From Rhizobium sp. SL86 (lineage in GTDB: Bacteria > Pseudomonadota > Alphaproteobacteria > Rhizobiales > Rhizobiaceae), in NCBI RefSeq assembly GCF_026672545.1, contig NZ_JAPPRJ010000002.1:248001-312000 (forward strand): a DNA stretch of 64,000 nucleotides. Reading direction: 5' to 3'. This document shows, piece after piece, positions 24,912-34,600 of the stretch; the first letter of the stretch is position 1; each line of letters starts with the position of its first letter. A program made the translations under genes and the position numbers. The notes under the pieces are model-generated. The model saw only the letters and a program-made list of their open reading frames with translations. It was not told where the DNA came from and did not search any database.

Positions 24912-25852
24912 AACGGTTTCTCGCCGCCACGACCCTTGCCCTGATCACCAGCCTTGTGCCGCTTGCCGCAAAGGCGGAGGACAAGCTTTCCGTCCTCCTC
25001 GAATGGTTCGTCAATCCCGACCACGCGCCGATGGTGGTGGCGAAAGAGCTCGGTTATTTCAAGGATGAGGGGCTTGCGGTGGAGCTCATCCCGCCGGCCG
25101 ACCCTTCTGCCGTTCCGCGGCTGGTCTCCACCGGCCAGGCCGATATCGGCATTCACTACCAGCCGAACCTCTATCTCGATCATGCCGCGGGCGTACCGCT
25201 CAAGCGGTTTGGCACGTTGGTGGAAACGCCGCTCAACACGGTCACCGTGCTGGCGGATGGTCCGATCAAGAGCCTGAAGGATCTGGCCGGAAAGAAAATC
25301 GGCTTCTCCGTCACCGGTTTCGAAACCGTCATGCTGCAGCGCATGCTGGCCTCCGAAGGTGTGGCGGCCGACAAGATCGACCTGGTGAATGTCAATTTCT
25401 CGCTTTCCCCGTCGCTGATCGGTGGACAGGTGGATGCGACGGTTGGCGGTTTCCGCAATTTCGAACTCACCCAGATGCGCCTCGAGGGTCATATCGGAAA
25501 GGCCTTCTATCCTGAGGAGCACGGGGTGCCTGCTTATGACGAGCTGATCTACGTGACCCGCACCGATCTTACCGGTGACAAGCGCCTGCCGCGCTTCCTG
25601 GACGCGGTGGAAAAGGCGGCGATCTTCATCACCAACCATCCGCAGCAGGGCTGGGAGCTGTTCATCAAGGCCTATCCCAACCTGAATGACGAGCTGAACA
25701 AGACGGCCTTCTTCGACACCCTGCCGCGTTTTGCCAAGCGTCCGGCAGCCTTGGACCGGGGCCGCTACGAGCGGTTCGGTCAGTTCATGGCCGAAGCGAA
25801 GCTGATCCCCGAGGCACCGAAGGTCGATGACCTGGCCGTGGAGTTGAAATGA
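24908..25852 (+). CDS. thiY: Thiamine-precursor binding protein, ThiY (NMT1/THI5-like)
   Basis: A 314-residue periplasmic protein with a signal peptide (MKRFLAATTLALITSLVPLA, cleavage after AKA about residue 24). The mature NMT1/THI5 domain starts LSVLLEWFVNPDHAPMVVAK. It shows family landmarks DIGIHYQPNLYLDHAAGVPLK and GYFKDEGLAVELIPP. Members bind pyrimidine moieties of thiamine. It sits under the TPP riboswitch between thiX and thiM, with 4-nt overlaps on both sides, which supports the thiamine role over other NMT1 substrates. Confidence 0.88.
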   Translation: MKRFLAATTLALITSLVPLAAKAEDKLSVLLEWFVNPDHAPMVVAKELGYFKDEGLAVELIPPADPSAVPRLVSTGQADIGIHYQPNLYLDHAAGVPLKRFGTLVETPLNTVTVLADGPIKSLKDLAGKKIGFSVTGFETVMLQRMLASEGVAADKIDLVNVNFSLSPSLIGGQVDATVGGFRNFELTQMRLEGHIGKAFYPEEHGVPAYDELIYVTRTDLTGDKRLPRFLDAVEKAAIFITNHPQQGWELFIKAYPNLNDELNKTAFFDTLPRFAKRPAALDRGRYERFGQFMAEAKLIPEAPKVDDLAVELK

Positions 25853-26595
25853 ACGAGATCATCGAACGAGCAAGCGCCGCCGATGCGGGTGATCTGCTGC
25901 AGCGGGTGCGGGAAAGACGGCCCCGAGTGCATGCGCTGATGAACACCGTGGTGCAGAAATTCACCGCTGACGGCATCACGGCCGTCGGTGCCATTCCCTC
26001 CATGACCTCATCGTTGGAGGAGATTGCCGATTTCGTGGCCAAGGCCGATGCGCTGACGATCAATCTCGGCACGCTGGACCAGGAACGCCGCAAGGTCATC
26101 CGGCTGGCGGTCGAGGTGGCGAATGCCGCAGGAAAGCCCTGGATTCTCGATCCCGTGCATTGCGATTATTCGCCGGGGCGGTTGGCTTTCGCGCGTGAAC
26201 TGATCGCGCTCGGTCCGACAGTCGTGCGTGGCAACAGGGCGGAGATGGCGCTGATCGGCGACACGCAGGCAAGCCTCAGGATCGAAACCGGCCCGGTCGA
26301 TCATCTGCAGGATGGCCCGGTGCATGTGGTCGTCCACAACGGCCATCCCCTGATGGCGAAAGTGACGGGCACCGGCTGCCTGTCCGGCGGGGTCATCGCC
26401 GCTTTCCTGGCGGTCGAGAAGAACGCGCTGAAGGCGGCCGTAGCCGCACTCGCCACCACCGGTGTGGCCGCCGAACATGCGGCGGTGGAGGCGCGGGGGC
26501 CGGGTTCCTTCGAACCCGCCTTTCTCGATGCGCTGGCCGAACTCGACGGCGAAGACCTCTCGAAATATGCAAGGATCGATCATGAAACCGCTTGA
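25849..26595 (+). CDS. thiM: Hydroxyethylthiazole kinase ThiM
   Basis: A 248-residue ribokinase-like enzyme that phosphorylates 4-methyl-5-(2-hydroxyethyl)thiazole for salvage. Motifs include RVHALMNTVVQKFTADGITAVGA near the N-terminus, PWILDPVHCDYS near 97-108, and the anion-hole/catalytic block KVTGTGCLSGGVIAAF near 172-187. Slightly shorter than the 260-270 aa usual for ThiM. It overlaps thiY by 4 nt and thiE by 14 nt, so it is part of the same translationally linked salvage operon. Confidence 0.92.
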   Translation: MNEIIERASAADAGDLLQRVRERRPRVHALMNTVVQKFTADGITAVGAIPSMTSSLEEIADFVAKADALTINLGTLDQERRKVIRLAVEVANAAGKPWILDPVHCDYSPGRLAFARELIALGPTVVRGNRAEMALIGDTQASLRIETGPVDHLQDGPVHVVVHNGHPLMAKVTGTGCLSGGVIAAFLAVEKNALKAAVAALATTGVAAEHAAVEARGPGSFEPAFLDALAELDGEDLSKYARIDHETA

Positions 26596-27244
26596 TGACC
26601 GGCTGAACGCCATTGTCGATGCTTCGCTTCTGGATCTCGCACCGCTGCATGAGCTTGCGCTTCTGGCGGCAAAGGCTGGCGCCACGCTGATTCAGTATCG
26701 TGACAAGACCGCCTCCACCCGCACGATGATCGACCGCGCCACGGCCATTCGGGACGTGCTGGCGGGAACCCGCGTTCCCTTCGTCATCAACGATCGGGTG
26801 GACGTGGCGCTCGCGAGCGGCGCCGACGGCGTGCATCTTGGCGCCGACGACATGGATGCAGAGACCGCGCGACGCCTGCTGGGACCGAATGCCATCATCG
26901 GGCTGACGGTCAAGACCAGCGCCGATGCGGCAAGGGCAGGTCGCGCGCCGTGTGACTATGCTTGCATTGGCGGGGTGTTTGAAACCCTGTCGAAGGTGAA
27001 CCCCGATCCGCCGGTTGGTCTTGAGGGGTTGAGGGCGCTCCGCGACGAGATCCGCGCCCTCAATCCCGTGCTGCCGGTCGGCGCCATTGCCGGCATCACG
27101 CTGACCCGTATTCCGGATGTGATCGCCGCGGGGGCGGATGGGGTCGCGGCGATCTCGTCTTTGTTTCGCGCCGAGGATCCGGCCGGCGCCATCCGCGCCT
27201 TTCGCACCACAATCGACCAATGCCTGAAGGAGAGACGCCCATGA
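26582..27244 (+). CDS. thiE: Thiamine-phosphate synthase ThiE
   Basis: A 220-residue TIM-barrel enzyme that joins HMP-PP and thiazole phosphate to give thiamine phosphate. Recognisable blocks are [59 protein letters not shown] and [23 protein letters not shown], close to the conserved GPIFPTxTK loop. The start at 26582 lies inside thiM. Its stop shares bases with the thiD start (ATGA). Phosphate- and substrate-binding residues appear intact. Confidence 0.92.
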   Translation: MKPLDDRLNAIVDASLLDLAPLHELALLAAKAGATLIQYRDKTASTRTMIDRATAIRDVLAGTRVPFVINDRVDVALASGADGVHLGADDMDAETARRLLGPNAIIGLTVKTSADAARAGRAPCDYACIGGVFETLSKVNPDPPVGLEGLRALRDEIRALNPVLPVGAIAGITLTRIPDVIAAGADGVAAISSLFRAEDPAGAIRAFRTTIDQCLKERRP

Positions 27245-28041
27245 CTGCGATTGCCCTCACCATTGCCGGGTCCGACAGCGGCGGCGGTGCCGGCATCCAG
27301 GCGGATCTCAAGAGCTTTTCCGCGCTCGGTGCCTTTGGTGCGAGCGTGCTGACCGCCATTACCGCGCAGAATACCCGCGGCGTCACCGCCGTTGAGGATA
27401 TTTCCCCCGGCATGATCGCCGCCCAGATGCAGGCCGTGTTTGCCGATCTTGCGGTGAATGCCGTCAAGATCGGCATGGTGTCGCGCAGCGAGACGATCCA
27501 CGTGATTGCCGATGGTCTTGCCGGCTTTCAAGGCCCGGTCGTGGTCGATCCGGTGATGGTGGCGACCTCCGGCGATCGGTTGCTGCAGGAGAAGGCGATC
27601 GAGACACTGATCGCACGTCTTCTGCCGCTCGCGACCATCGTGACACCCAATCTGCCGGAAGCAGCTCTTCTGACCCGGCGTCCGGTCGCCGAAAGCCGCG
27701 AACAGATGATCGCACAGGCGCAGGCAATCCTTGGTTTCGGCGCCAAGGCAGTGCTGATCAAGGGCGGGCATGGACGCACGGCGGAGAGCATCGATTATCT
27801 GGTGACGGACGAGGTCATCATCCCGCTCGCCGCCCCCCGCATCGAGACCCGCAATGATCACGGCACCGGATGCACGCTGGCTGCGGCGGTCACCGCCGGC
27901 CTGGCGAGGGGGCTGCCGCTCGACGAGGCCTGCCGGGTGGCGAAGGCCTATGTGCATGCCGCACTGGAGGCCGGGCGTGCGCTTGGCGTCGGCCAAGGCC
28001 GCGGGCCGGTGCACCATTTCCACGCCTGGTGGCCGGCATAA
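27241..28041 (+). CDS. thiD: Hydroxymethylpyrimidine (phosphate) kinase ThiD
   Basis: A 266-residue ribokinase-family enzyme that phosphorylates HMP and HMP-P. The N-terminus [22 protein letters not shown] is diagnostic. Also visible are [16 protein letters not shown] near 101-116, [12 protein letters not shown] near 134-145, VLIKGGHG near 174-181, and the C-terminal anion hole [20 protein letters not shown] near 205-224. Standard length for ThiD. It is followed after 13 nt by the TRAP transporter genes with no terminator between. Confidence 0.94.
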   Translation: MTAIALTIAGSDSGGGAGIQADLKSFSALGAFGASVLTAITAQNTRGVTAVEDISPGMIAAQMQAVFADLAVNAVKIGMVSRSETIHVIADGLAGFQGPVVVDPVMVATSGDRLLQEKAIETLIARLLPLATIVTPNLPEAALLTRRPVAESREQMIAQAQAILGFGAKAVLIKGGHGRTAESIDYLVTDEVIIPLAAPRIETRNDHGTGCTLAAAVTAGLARGLPLDEACRVAKAYVHAALEAGRALGVGQGRGPVHHFHAWWPA

Positions 28042-28054
28042 GGACGTCTCCCCC

Positions 28055-29833
28055 ATGACGAAGCGACTGCTGGCAGGGCTGGAGAGGTTTTTGGGGGGTA
28101 TCGCCGCCCTGATCCTCTGCGTCCTGCTCTTGCTAGTGCTCGTCAACGTCACCCTGCGCTATGTCTTCCATAGCGGCTTCATCGGCGCGGAAGAGCTTGG
28201 CATCTGGCTGCATCTGGCGCTGATCTCGATCGCGGCGCCGCTGGCGCTCAACGGCCCGTTGTCGATGCGGTTTGACCTCGGCTTGCGGTTCCTGCCGCCG
28301 CCCTTCCGGCACGGGGCGCTGGTGCTGGCTGACGTGTTCACCATTGTCGCGGGCCTGACCTTGCTCCTTGGTGGCTGGCAGGTCATTGGCCTGGTGGGGG
28401 GCACGTCGCCTGCGCTTGGTCTGCCGGAATGGTTCCGTTTTTCCGTCGTTGCGCTGGGCGGCGGGCTTCTGCTCGCCATCCTTGTCCTGTCGCGGCTCAG
28501 CGAGGGTCGGCTGCCTTCTCTTCTTCTGTCGCTGCTCTTGGGGGGAGGGGCCTATCTGGCCACCCCGCTTGTCGATTTCTCCTCCTCCTGGCCGCCGAGC
28601 GCTGTGCTGGGCCTGCTCGCCGGCGCTGGTCTTCTCGTCTCGGCACCGCTTGCCCATGCTTTCCTGGCCTCGGCCTCCCTTGCCGGTGCCTTTGGCAGCA
28701 GCCTGCCGGAGCCGGCGCTGGTCTCGACGGCGGTCAACGGCATGTCGAAATTCCTGCTGTTGGCGATCCCTTTCTTTCTGCTGGTCGGGTCGCTTTTGAC
28801 CGTCTCCGGCGCGGCGACATGGCTCGTCGGGTTTGCCGCGGCCATGGTCGGGCACCGGCGGGCGGGCCTTGCCCAGACGGTGCTTCTCACCAGCGTCATT
28901 TTTTCCGGCGCCTCCGGTTCATCGGTGGCCAATGCCGCCTTCGGCGCCTCGACCTTCCAGCCGCAACTGGTGAAGAATAGTTATACGCCGGCCCAGGCCG
29001 GCGCGATCATTGCCGCGACCTCGGTGCTCGACAATGTGATACCGCCCTCGATCGCCTTCCTGCTGCTGGCAGCGGCCACCAATCTTTCGGTCGGCGCGCT
29101 GTTGACCGGTGGCTTCTTGGCCGGCGCTCTGATGGCCGTGTGCCTTGCCATCGCTATTCATCTCAGCGTCCGGACCAAGGGCGAGGGACGGCCGGCGACG
29201 GCTGGCGAGCGCCTGCGCGCGGCGGCAGCCGCCCTGCCGGCCTTTGGCCTTGGTGTCATTGTCGTCGTCGGTATCCGCTTCGGGGTTGCCACGCCGACGG
29301 AGGCGGCGGCGCTGGCGGCTTTTTATGCGCTCGGCCTTGCCGTCTGGGCACGCTGCGGTCGGCAACCGCTTGTCGACGCCTTTCGCCAGTCGGCGGTGGA
29401 GGCGGGCGCTATCGGATTGCTGATCGGCTCCGCGGGTCCCTTCGCCTTCCTTCTGGCGGTGGATGATGTCGGCGGGCAGATTGCCGGCCTCGTCCACGCA
29501 CTCGGCAGCAGTCCCTGGCTTGTTCTCCTCAGCTGCAATCTGGTGCTGCTGGTCGTCGGGCTTTTTCTGGATATTGGCGCGGCGATCCTGCTGATCGGGC
29601 CGATCCTGCTGCCGGTTGCCGTCGCAGCCGGTATCGACCCGGTGCATTTCGGCGTGGTGCTTGTGGTCAACCTGATGATCCACGGCCTCACGCCGCCGCT
29701 CGGCATGCTGATCTATGTCGTGTCCGGCGTTACCCGCGTGCCGGCGGCAGATCTCTTTCGGGCCGTCCTGCCCTATCTCGCGGCGCTTCTCGTCGCGCTC
29801 TTCATCCTGTGTGTCCTCATCTTGATTGTCTAG
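28055..29833 (+). CDS. Fused TRAP transporter membrane subunit (DctQ-DctM)
   Basis: A 592-residue membrane protein. The first 170 or so residues resemble the small four-helix DctQ subunit (VNVTLRYVFHSGFIGAEELGIWLHLALI near 28-55). The rest is the large DctM subunit with its many helices and motifs such as SGASGSSVANAAFGA, VIPPSIAFLLLA and HGLTPPLGMLIYV. Fused QM proteins occur in other TRAP systems (for example SiaQM). Placed 13 nt after thiD, it is apparently cotranscribed with the thi genes, so import of a thiamine precursor or breakdown product is the obvious hypothesis. Substrate is unproven. Confidence 0.88.
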   Translation: MTKRLLAGLERFLGGIAALILCVLLLLVLVNVTLRYVFHSGFIGAEELGIWLHLALISIAAPLALNGPLSMRFDLGLRFLPPPFRHGALVLADVFTIVAGLTLLLGGWQVIGLVGGTSPALGLPEWFRFSVVALGGGLLLAILVLSRLSEGRLPSLLLSLLLGGGAYLATPLVDFSSSWPPSAVLGLLAGAGLLVSAPLAHAFLASASLAGAFGSSLPEPALVSTAVNGMSKFLLLAIPFFLLVGSLLTVSGAATWLVGFAAAMVGHRRAGLAQTVLLTSVIFSGASGSSVANAAFGASTFQPQLVKNSYTPAQAGAIIAATSVLDNVIPPSIAFLLLAAATNLSVGALLTGGFLAGALMAVCLAIAIHLSVRTKGEGRPATAGERLRAAAAALPAFGLGVIVVVGIRFGVATPTEAAALAAFYALGLAVWARCGRQPLVDAFRQSAVEAGAIGLLIGSAGPFAFLLAVDDVGGQIAGLVHALGSSPWLVLLSCNLVLLVVGLFLDIGAAILLIGPILLPVAVAAGIDPVHFGVVLVVNLMIHGLTPPLGMLIYVVSGVTRVPAADLFRAVLPYLAALLVALFILCVLILIV

Positions 29834-29842
29834 GAGTGCCCC

Positions 29843-30826
29843 ATGCTGTCCCGCCGCACCTTTATTGCCACTGCCGCCGCTGCCCTCTCGGCGCCCGCTC
29901 TTGTCCGGCCGGCGCTTGCCAAAACGACGATGATCACGGTTGCCTCGCTCTTGTCCGAAGACAAACCGGAAACCCAAATTTGGCGGCGGATCGCCGAAAC
30001 CGTCGAAGCAAAACTGCCCGGGCGTTTTCGTTTTAACGTCGTCACCAATGCAGCGCTTGGCGGGGAAAAGGAGGTGGCGGAAGCAAGCCGCCTCGGTTCC
30101 GTGCAGGCGAGCCTTTCGACGGTCTCGGCGCTCTCCGGCTGGGTGCCTGAGCTGCAGCTTTTGGATCTGCCCTTCCTGTTCAAGGACGCCGGCCACCTGC
30201 GTCGCGTCGTCTCCGGCCCGGTGGGCGCGGACCTGAAGCAGAAGCTCGCCGACCAGAATTTTGTCGCCTGCGGGTTCATCGATTACGGCGCCCGGCACCT
30301 CCTCACGAAGGAGCCGGTTACCCGCCCGCAGCAGTTAAATGGCAAACGCATCCGCGTCATCCAGAGCCCGTTGCACACAAAACTCTGGAGCGCCTATGGT
30401 GCTGCTCCCATCGGCATTCCGATCACCGAAACCTACAATGCGCTGTCGACGGGCGTGGCGGATGCCATGGACCTGACGAAATCCGCCTATGCCGGGTTCA
30501 AGCTCTACGAGGTGGTGCCGTATCTGACGGAAACGGCACATATCCGCGCCGCTGGCGTCGTCTATTTCGCGGCCTCCTTCTGGAAAGGGCTTGGTGCTGC
30601 GGAGCAGGCGGTTCTCGCAAAAGCGGCGGCCGATGGTGCGCTTTATTTCAACGAGTTGATCGTTGCCGACGAGACCCGTTCCATGCAAGCGGCCGCTGCC
30701 AAGGGCGGCAAGGTGCTGCAGCCGGAAGCGATCGAGACCTGGCAGGCGGGTGCCAAGGCAGTCTGGCAGGACTTTGCTCCGATCGTCGGCGGCATGGACC
30801 GGATCGAAAGCGTGCTTGCCGCGTGA
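29843..30826 (+). CDS. TRAP transporter substrate-binding protein (DctP family)
   Basis: A 327-residue periplasmic receptor. The N-terminus MLSRRTFIATAAAALSAPAL has a twin-arginine signal, with cleavage likely after ALA (about residue 26). The mature protein has DctP features: LDLPFLFKDAGHLRRV, QQLNGKRIRVIQSPLH with the Arg that in the family usually binds a substrate carboxylate, and AMDLTKSAYAGFKLYEVVPYLT. The gene is 9 nt after the QM fusion. It is the last member of the riboswitch operon that I can see. A carboxylated ligand is suggested by the retained Arg. Confidence 0.88.
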   Translation: MLSRRTFIATAAAALSAPALVRPALAKTTMITVASLLSEDKPETQIWRRIAETVEAKLPGRFRFNVVTNAALGGEKEVAEASRLGSVQASLSTVSALSGWVPELQLLDLPFLFKDAGHLRRVVSGPVGADLKQKLADQNFVACGFIDYGARHLLTKEPVTRPQQLNGKRIRVIQSPLHTKLWSAYGAAPIGIPITETYNALSTGVADAMDLTKSAYAGFKLYEVVPYLTETAHIRAAGVVYFAASFWKGLGAAEQAVLAKAAADGALYFNELIVADETRSMQAAAAKGGKVLQPEAIETWQAGAKAVWQDFAPIVGGMDRIESVLAA

Positions 30827-30903
30827 GGCTGCGTGCCCCTTGAAAGCGCGCGAAAGACACGGTCTCTGGTGCGCAACGGAATTTCGGCTTAAAGCAGGCC
30901 GTG

Positions 30904-31458
30904 ATGTTTGATGACGACACCCCTTCCTCCGCGCCGGAAGCACCGACCGCGCGCATGTTTGCCTGGGCAAAGAATTCTGCCGCCTACCGGCTGTCGCGCC
31001 GCATGATGACGGAGCGGGAGCTTGCCGACGCGGTGAGCCGCAAGGCACAGCAGAAATTCGAGGCGATCACCGAAGAACAGGTCAGGGCACTGGCGGATGC
31101 CGCCGTCGCCTTCGGCCGCACGCTCAGCGCATTGGATGATGTGGCCTATGCCGAAATCCGCACCCGGTCTTCTGCCCGCGCCGGCAAATCCCGCAAGGCG
31201 ATTGCCCGGACACTGGTGCAGAAGGGCATAGACCGCGAAATCGCAACCGAGGCGGTGCAGGAGACCGATGACCTGAAGGCGGCGGTGATCTATGCCCGCC
31301 GCCGCGCTTTCGGCCCGTTTCGTCGGGCGGACGTGGACGAAAAGCAGAAGGCAAAGGAGCTTTCCGCCTTTGCCCGCCAGGGGTTTTCCTTCGAGATCGG
31401 CGCCCGGATCTTCCGAATGGATCGCGACGAGGCCGACGAGATCCTGTCGGACGCCTGA
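30904..31458 (+). CDS. recX: RecX-family regulatory protein
   Basis: A 184-residue, Arg/Ala-rich helical protein (185 if GTG 30901 is used). It shows RecX three-helix repeats: AYRLSRRMMTERELADAVSRKA, then GKSRKAIARTLVQKGIDREIATEAVQE, then a C-terminal ELSAFARQGFSFEIGARIFRM. RecX binds RecA filaments and limits their activity. There is no recA nearby; a solitary recX is usual in alphaproteobacteria. ATG 30904 has AGG at 30896-30898. The gap after the TRAP gene is 77 nt, so separate transcription is likely. Confidence 0.82.
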   Translation: MFDDDTPSSAPEAPTARMFAWAKNSAAYRLSRRMMTERELADAVSRKAQQKFEAITEEQVRALADAAVAFGRTLSALDDVAYAEIRTRSSARAGKSRKAIARTLVQKGIDREIATEAVQETDDLKAAVIYARRRAFGPFRRADVDEKQKAKELSAFARQGFSFEIGARIFRMDRDEADEILSDA

Positions 31459-31627
31459 ATATCGCGCGGCCTTTCTGCACGTCACTGTTCGAAAGCTTCT
31501 TTAAGGTCAGCTTCACTCCAGCAGCAACTTCTAGTCTGCGGCTGGGCCCTCTACGTGCTCGTCGTTTTTTTAAGGTGCTCAACCGGCGCGCCGTTCGGTT
31601 GGACAGGCTAGGCAAGAGAACATCTTC

Positions 31628-34600
31628 ATGACGTCAATTGTTGGATCCCTTACTGCAGCACAGATCAGGCAGCTGTCTCCCACGACGATTGCATCGTGGA
31701 CCAGCGAAGACATCGCCGCACTCAAGACGACGCAGTTGAAGGAGCTGTCCGCAGCACAGGTTGCTGCGATCCAGGCTGAAAATGTGAGCGTCATGACGAC
31801 CACACAGCTGGCGGCGCTTTCGACCAAGGGTACAGTCGGTTTGACCCTGGACCAGATTGCCGCCATCTCGGCCGACAAATTTGCCAGCCTGACAAACAGT
31901 CAGGTGGCGGCGCTCACCACGGCGCAGCTTGCATCCCTCAGCACGGCCCAGGCGGAGGCGCTGACGTCCGCGCAGATCGCCGGGCTCAACGCGCGACAGG
32001 TGGCGGCCTTCACGTCTGCGGGGCTGGCTACCTTTTCGACATCCGATGTCGCCGCCATCAGCACCGCTGCAATCTCCGGTCTTTCGACAACAGCCTTCGC
32101 TTCGTTGTCCTCCGCACAATTGGCTGCGCTGAAGCCCGCCCAGATTGCCGCCCTGAAGGCCACGCAGCTCTCCGCATTGTCGGCGACGCAGCTGGCGGGT
32201 TTTTCGACCACGCAGGTCACCTCCATTACCTCCGCTCAACTTGCCGGACTGTCGACGACGTCCATCGCGGCGCTGAGCACGGATCAGGTTCGCGCCATCA
32301 ACGTGAAAGCCATTCCCGGCATGACGACGGCGCAAGTCGCGGCGCTGTCGCAGGAACAGCTGGGCGCGCTCTCGGCGTCGCAGGTGGCGGCCATGACAGC
32401 AAGCCAGGGTAGTGCAATTACCTCGGACAAGATTACCGCTCTGTCCGCGTCGACGATGACCTCGCTCAGCACTTCTGCGCTTGCCGGATTGTCGACTGCG
32501 GCCATTGCCGCGCTGACCACCGAACAGATCACATCCCTGTCGACCAAGCAGGTTGTCGCGCTTTCGACGCGCCAGATGGCAGCCTTGAGCACGACACAGC
32601 TGAGTGCGATGGCGACCTCGCAGATGCGGGTCCTGAGTGCCGGACAGCTGGGGGCGGTTTCCGCCGAGGCTGTCGCCGCGTTGGGGACGGCCCAGATCGC
32701 AGCCCTGGAGCGGACCACGGTCGCCGGTCTGAAGACGGCGCAGATTGCAGCGCTGTCAACGTCGCAGGTCGAAGCGCTGACGGCCACGCAGGTCGGTGCC
32801 TTCAGTGCGACCCAGCTGGCCGCAATCAGCGCCGACGGGCTCGCGACATTCACCACCAGCGAAATCGCGTCGCTCAACTCGGCATCCCTTTCGGGGTTGA
32901 CGACCAGTCAGATTGCGGCGCTGACGACCAGCCAGATCGCAAGCCTGAAGACCAGCCAGATCCCGGGCCTGAAGGCCGATCAGGTCGGGGCGCTGACCAC
33001 CGAGCAGTTGCAAGCCCTGACGACCGCCCAGGTGAGCGTGCTGAGTGGCACTCAGGTGGCCGCCTTGGGCTCAACCAAGATTGAGGTGCTTTCGGAAGAT
33101 CAGGTCTCTTCGCTGAGTACGAAGGCCATTGTTAGCCTGACCGTCGCACAGATCTCGGCGCTCGACAGCCTGCAGATCGACGCGTTGGTCAGCAGCCAGA
33201 TCAAGGTGATGAGCGCCCGGCAGATCGAGGCGATCGGCACTGCTGGCCTTGCGACCTTCACGACCGGCGAGATTGCCGCCATCGGAACGAGCGTGCTGTC
33301 TTCCCTGTCGACCGACAGCGTTGCCGCAATGAGCACGGAACAGGTCGCGGCACTCACATCCACGCAAATCGCTGCCTTGCGGGCAAACCAGGTGTCCGCG
33401 CTGTCATCGCTGCAGGTCGAGGTGCTATCCAGCCAGCAATTGAAGGCTCTGACGGCAAGCCAGGTTGCGGCCTTCTCCACGGAGATGATCGGTCTCTTGA
33501 CGACAAGCCAGGTGTCCGGCTTGACGGCAGCTGCCGTTGCAGGCCTGACGACGGCGCAGTTGTCGGCCATGACGGCGGAAACCATCGCATCGCTTTCCAC
33601 GACCCAGATTGCCGGTCTCACCTCCAAGCAGACACCGCAGCTTTCGACCGATGCCGTAGCGCAGCTGTCAACCAGCAGTGTGGCTGCCTTGAGCACGGCA
33701 GCCATCGCGGCCCTGTCCACCAGCGCCTTTGCGGCCCTCGGTGTCGAACAGCTGAGCGCCCTGACGACATCACAGATCGCTGCGCTGAAGACGGCGCAGA
33801 TGGCGGTATTGTCGACCGATCAGATCAATGCCTTCTCCACCGAACAGGTGGCTGCTCTTACGGCGACCCAGGTCGGTGCGCTGACGGTGGACCAGGTCGC
33901 GTCCATGTCCACTGGCCAGATCGCGGCCCTGAGTGCCAAGGGCGCCGCCGGGCTCACCACGAGCCAGCTGAGTGGCCTGAGCGAGGCGCAAGTCGAATCG
34001 CTGAGCAAGACGCAGATCGCGGCGATGAGCAGCACGCAGCTTGGCGCGCTGGACGGCGAAAGCCTGAGTCTGTTCACATTGGAGGAACTGGCTGCGATCA
34101 CGCCCGCGGCTCTGGCGGGCATGTCGACGGACCAGCTCTCCGTATTGTCCGCGGAACAGGTTGAAGCTTTGACTACGGCGCAGGTCGCGTCACTCAAGTC
34201 ATCCCAGATCGCCTCCCTGGCGCCTAGTCAGATCGAGTCCATGACCGCGACGCAGGTGAGCAGCCTCGGGACGGCTCAGGTGGCCGCTCTGACCACGGAC
34301 AGCATCGCAGCTCTCTCCATCGACCAGATTCGCGCCCTGACGACCGCCTCGATTGCGGCCATGACGACATCGCAGATTGCAGCGCTGTCCGCGGATCAGC
34401 TGAGCAGCATGACGGCCGCGCAACTCGGCGCCCTGACCTCAACGCAGCTGGGCGCAATGCCATCCGACAGTCTCGATAGCCTGTCGACTAGCGACCTCAC
34501 CTCGCTCAGCGTCTCTGCGATCGCCGGCCTGTCGACCGACACCATCGCTGCGCTCTCGCTCGATAAGATCGGTTCACTCACCACGGCGCAGGTTGCCGGA

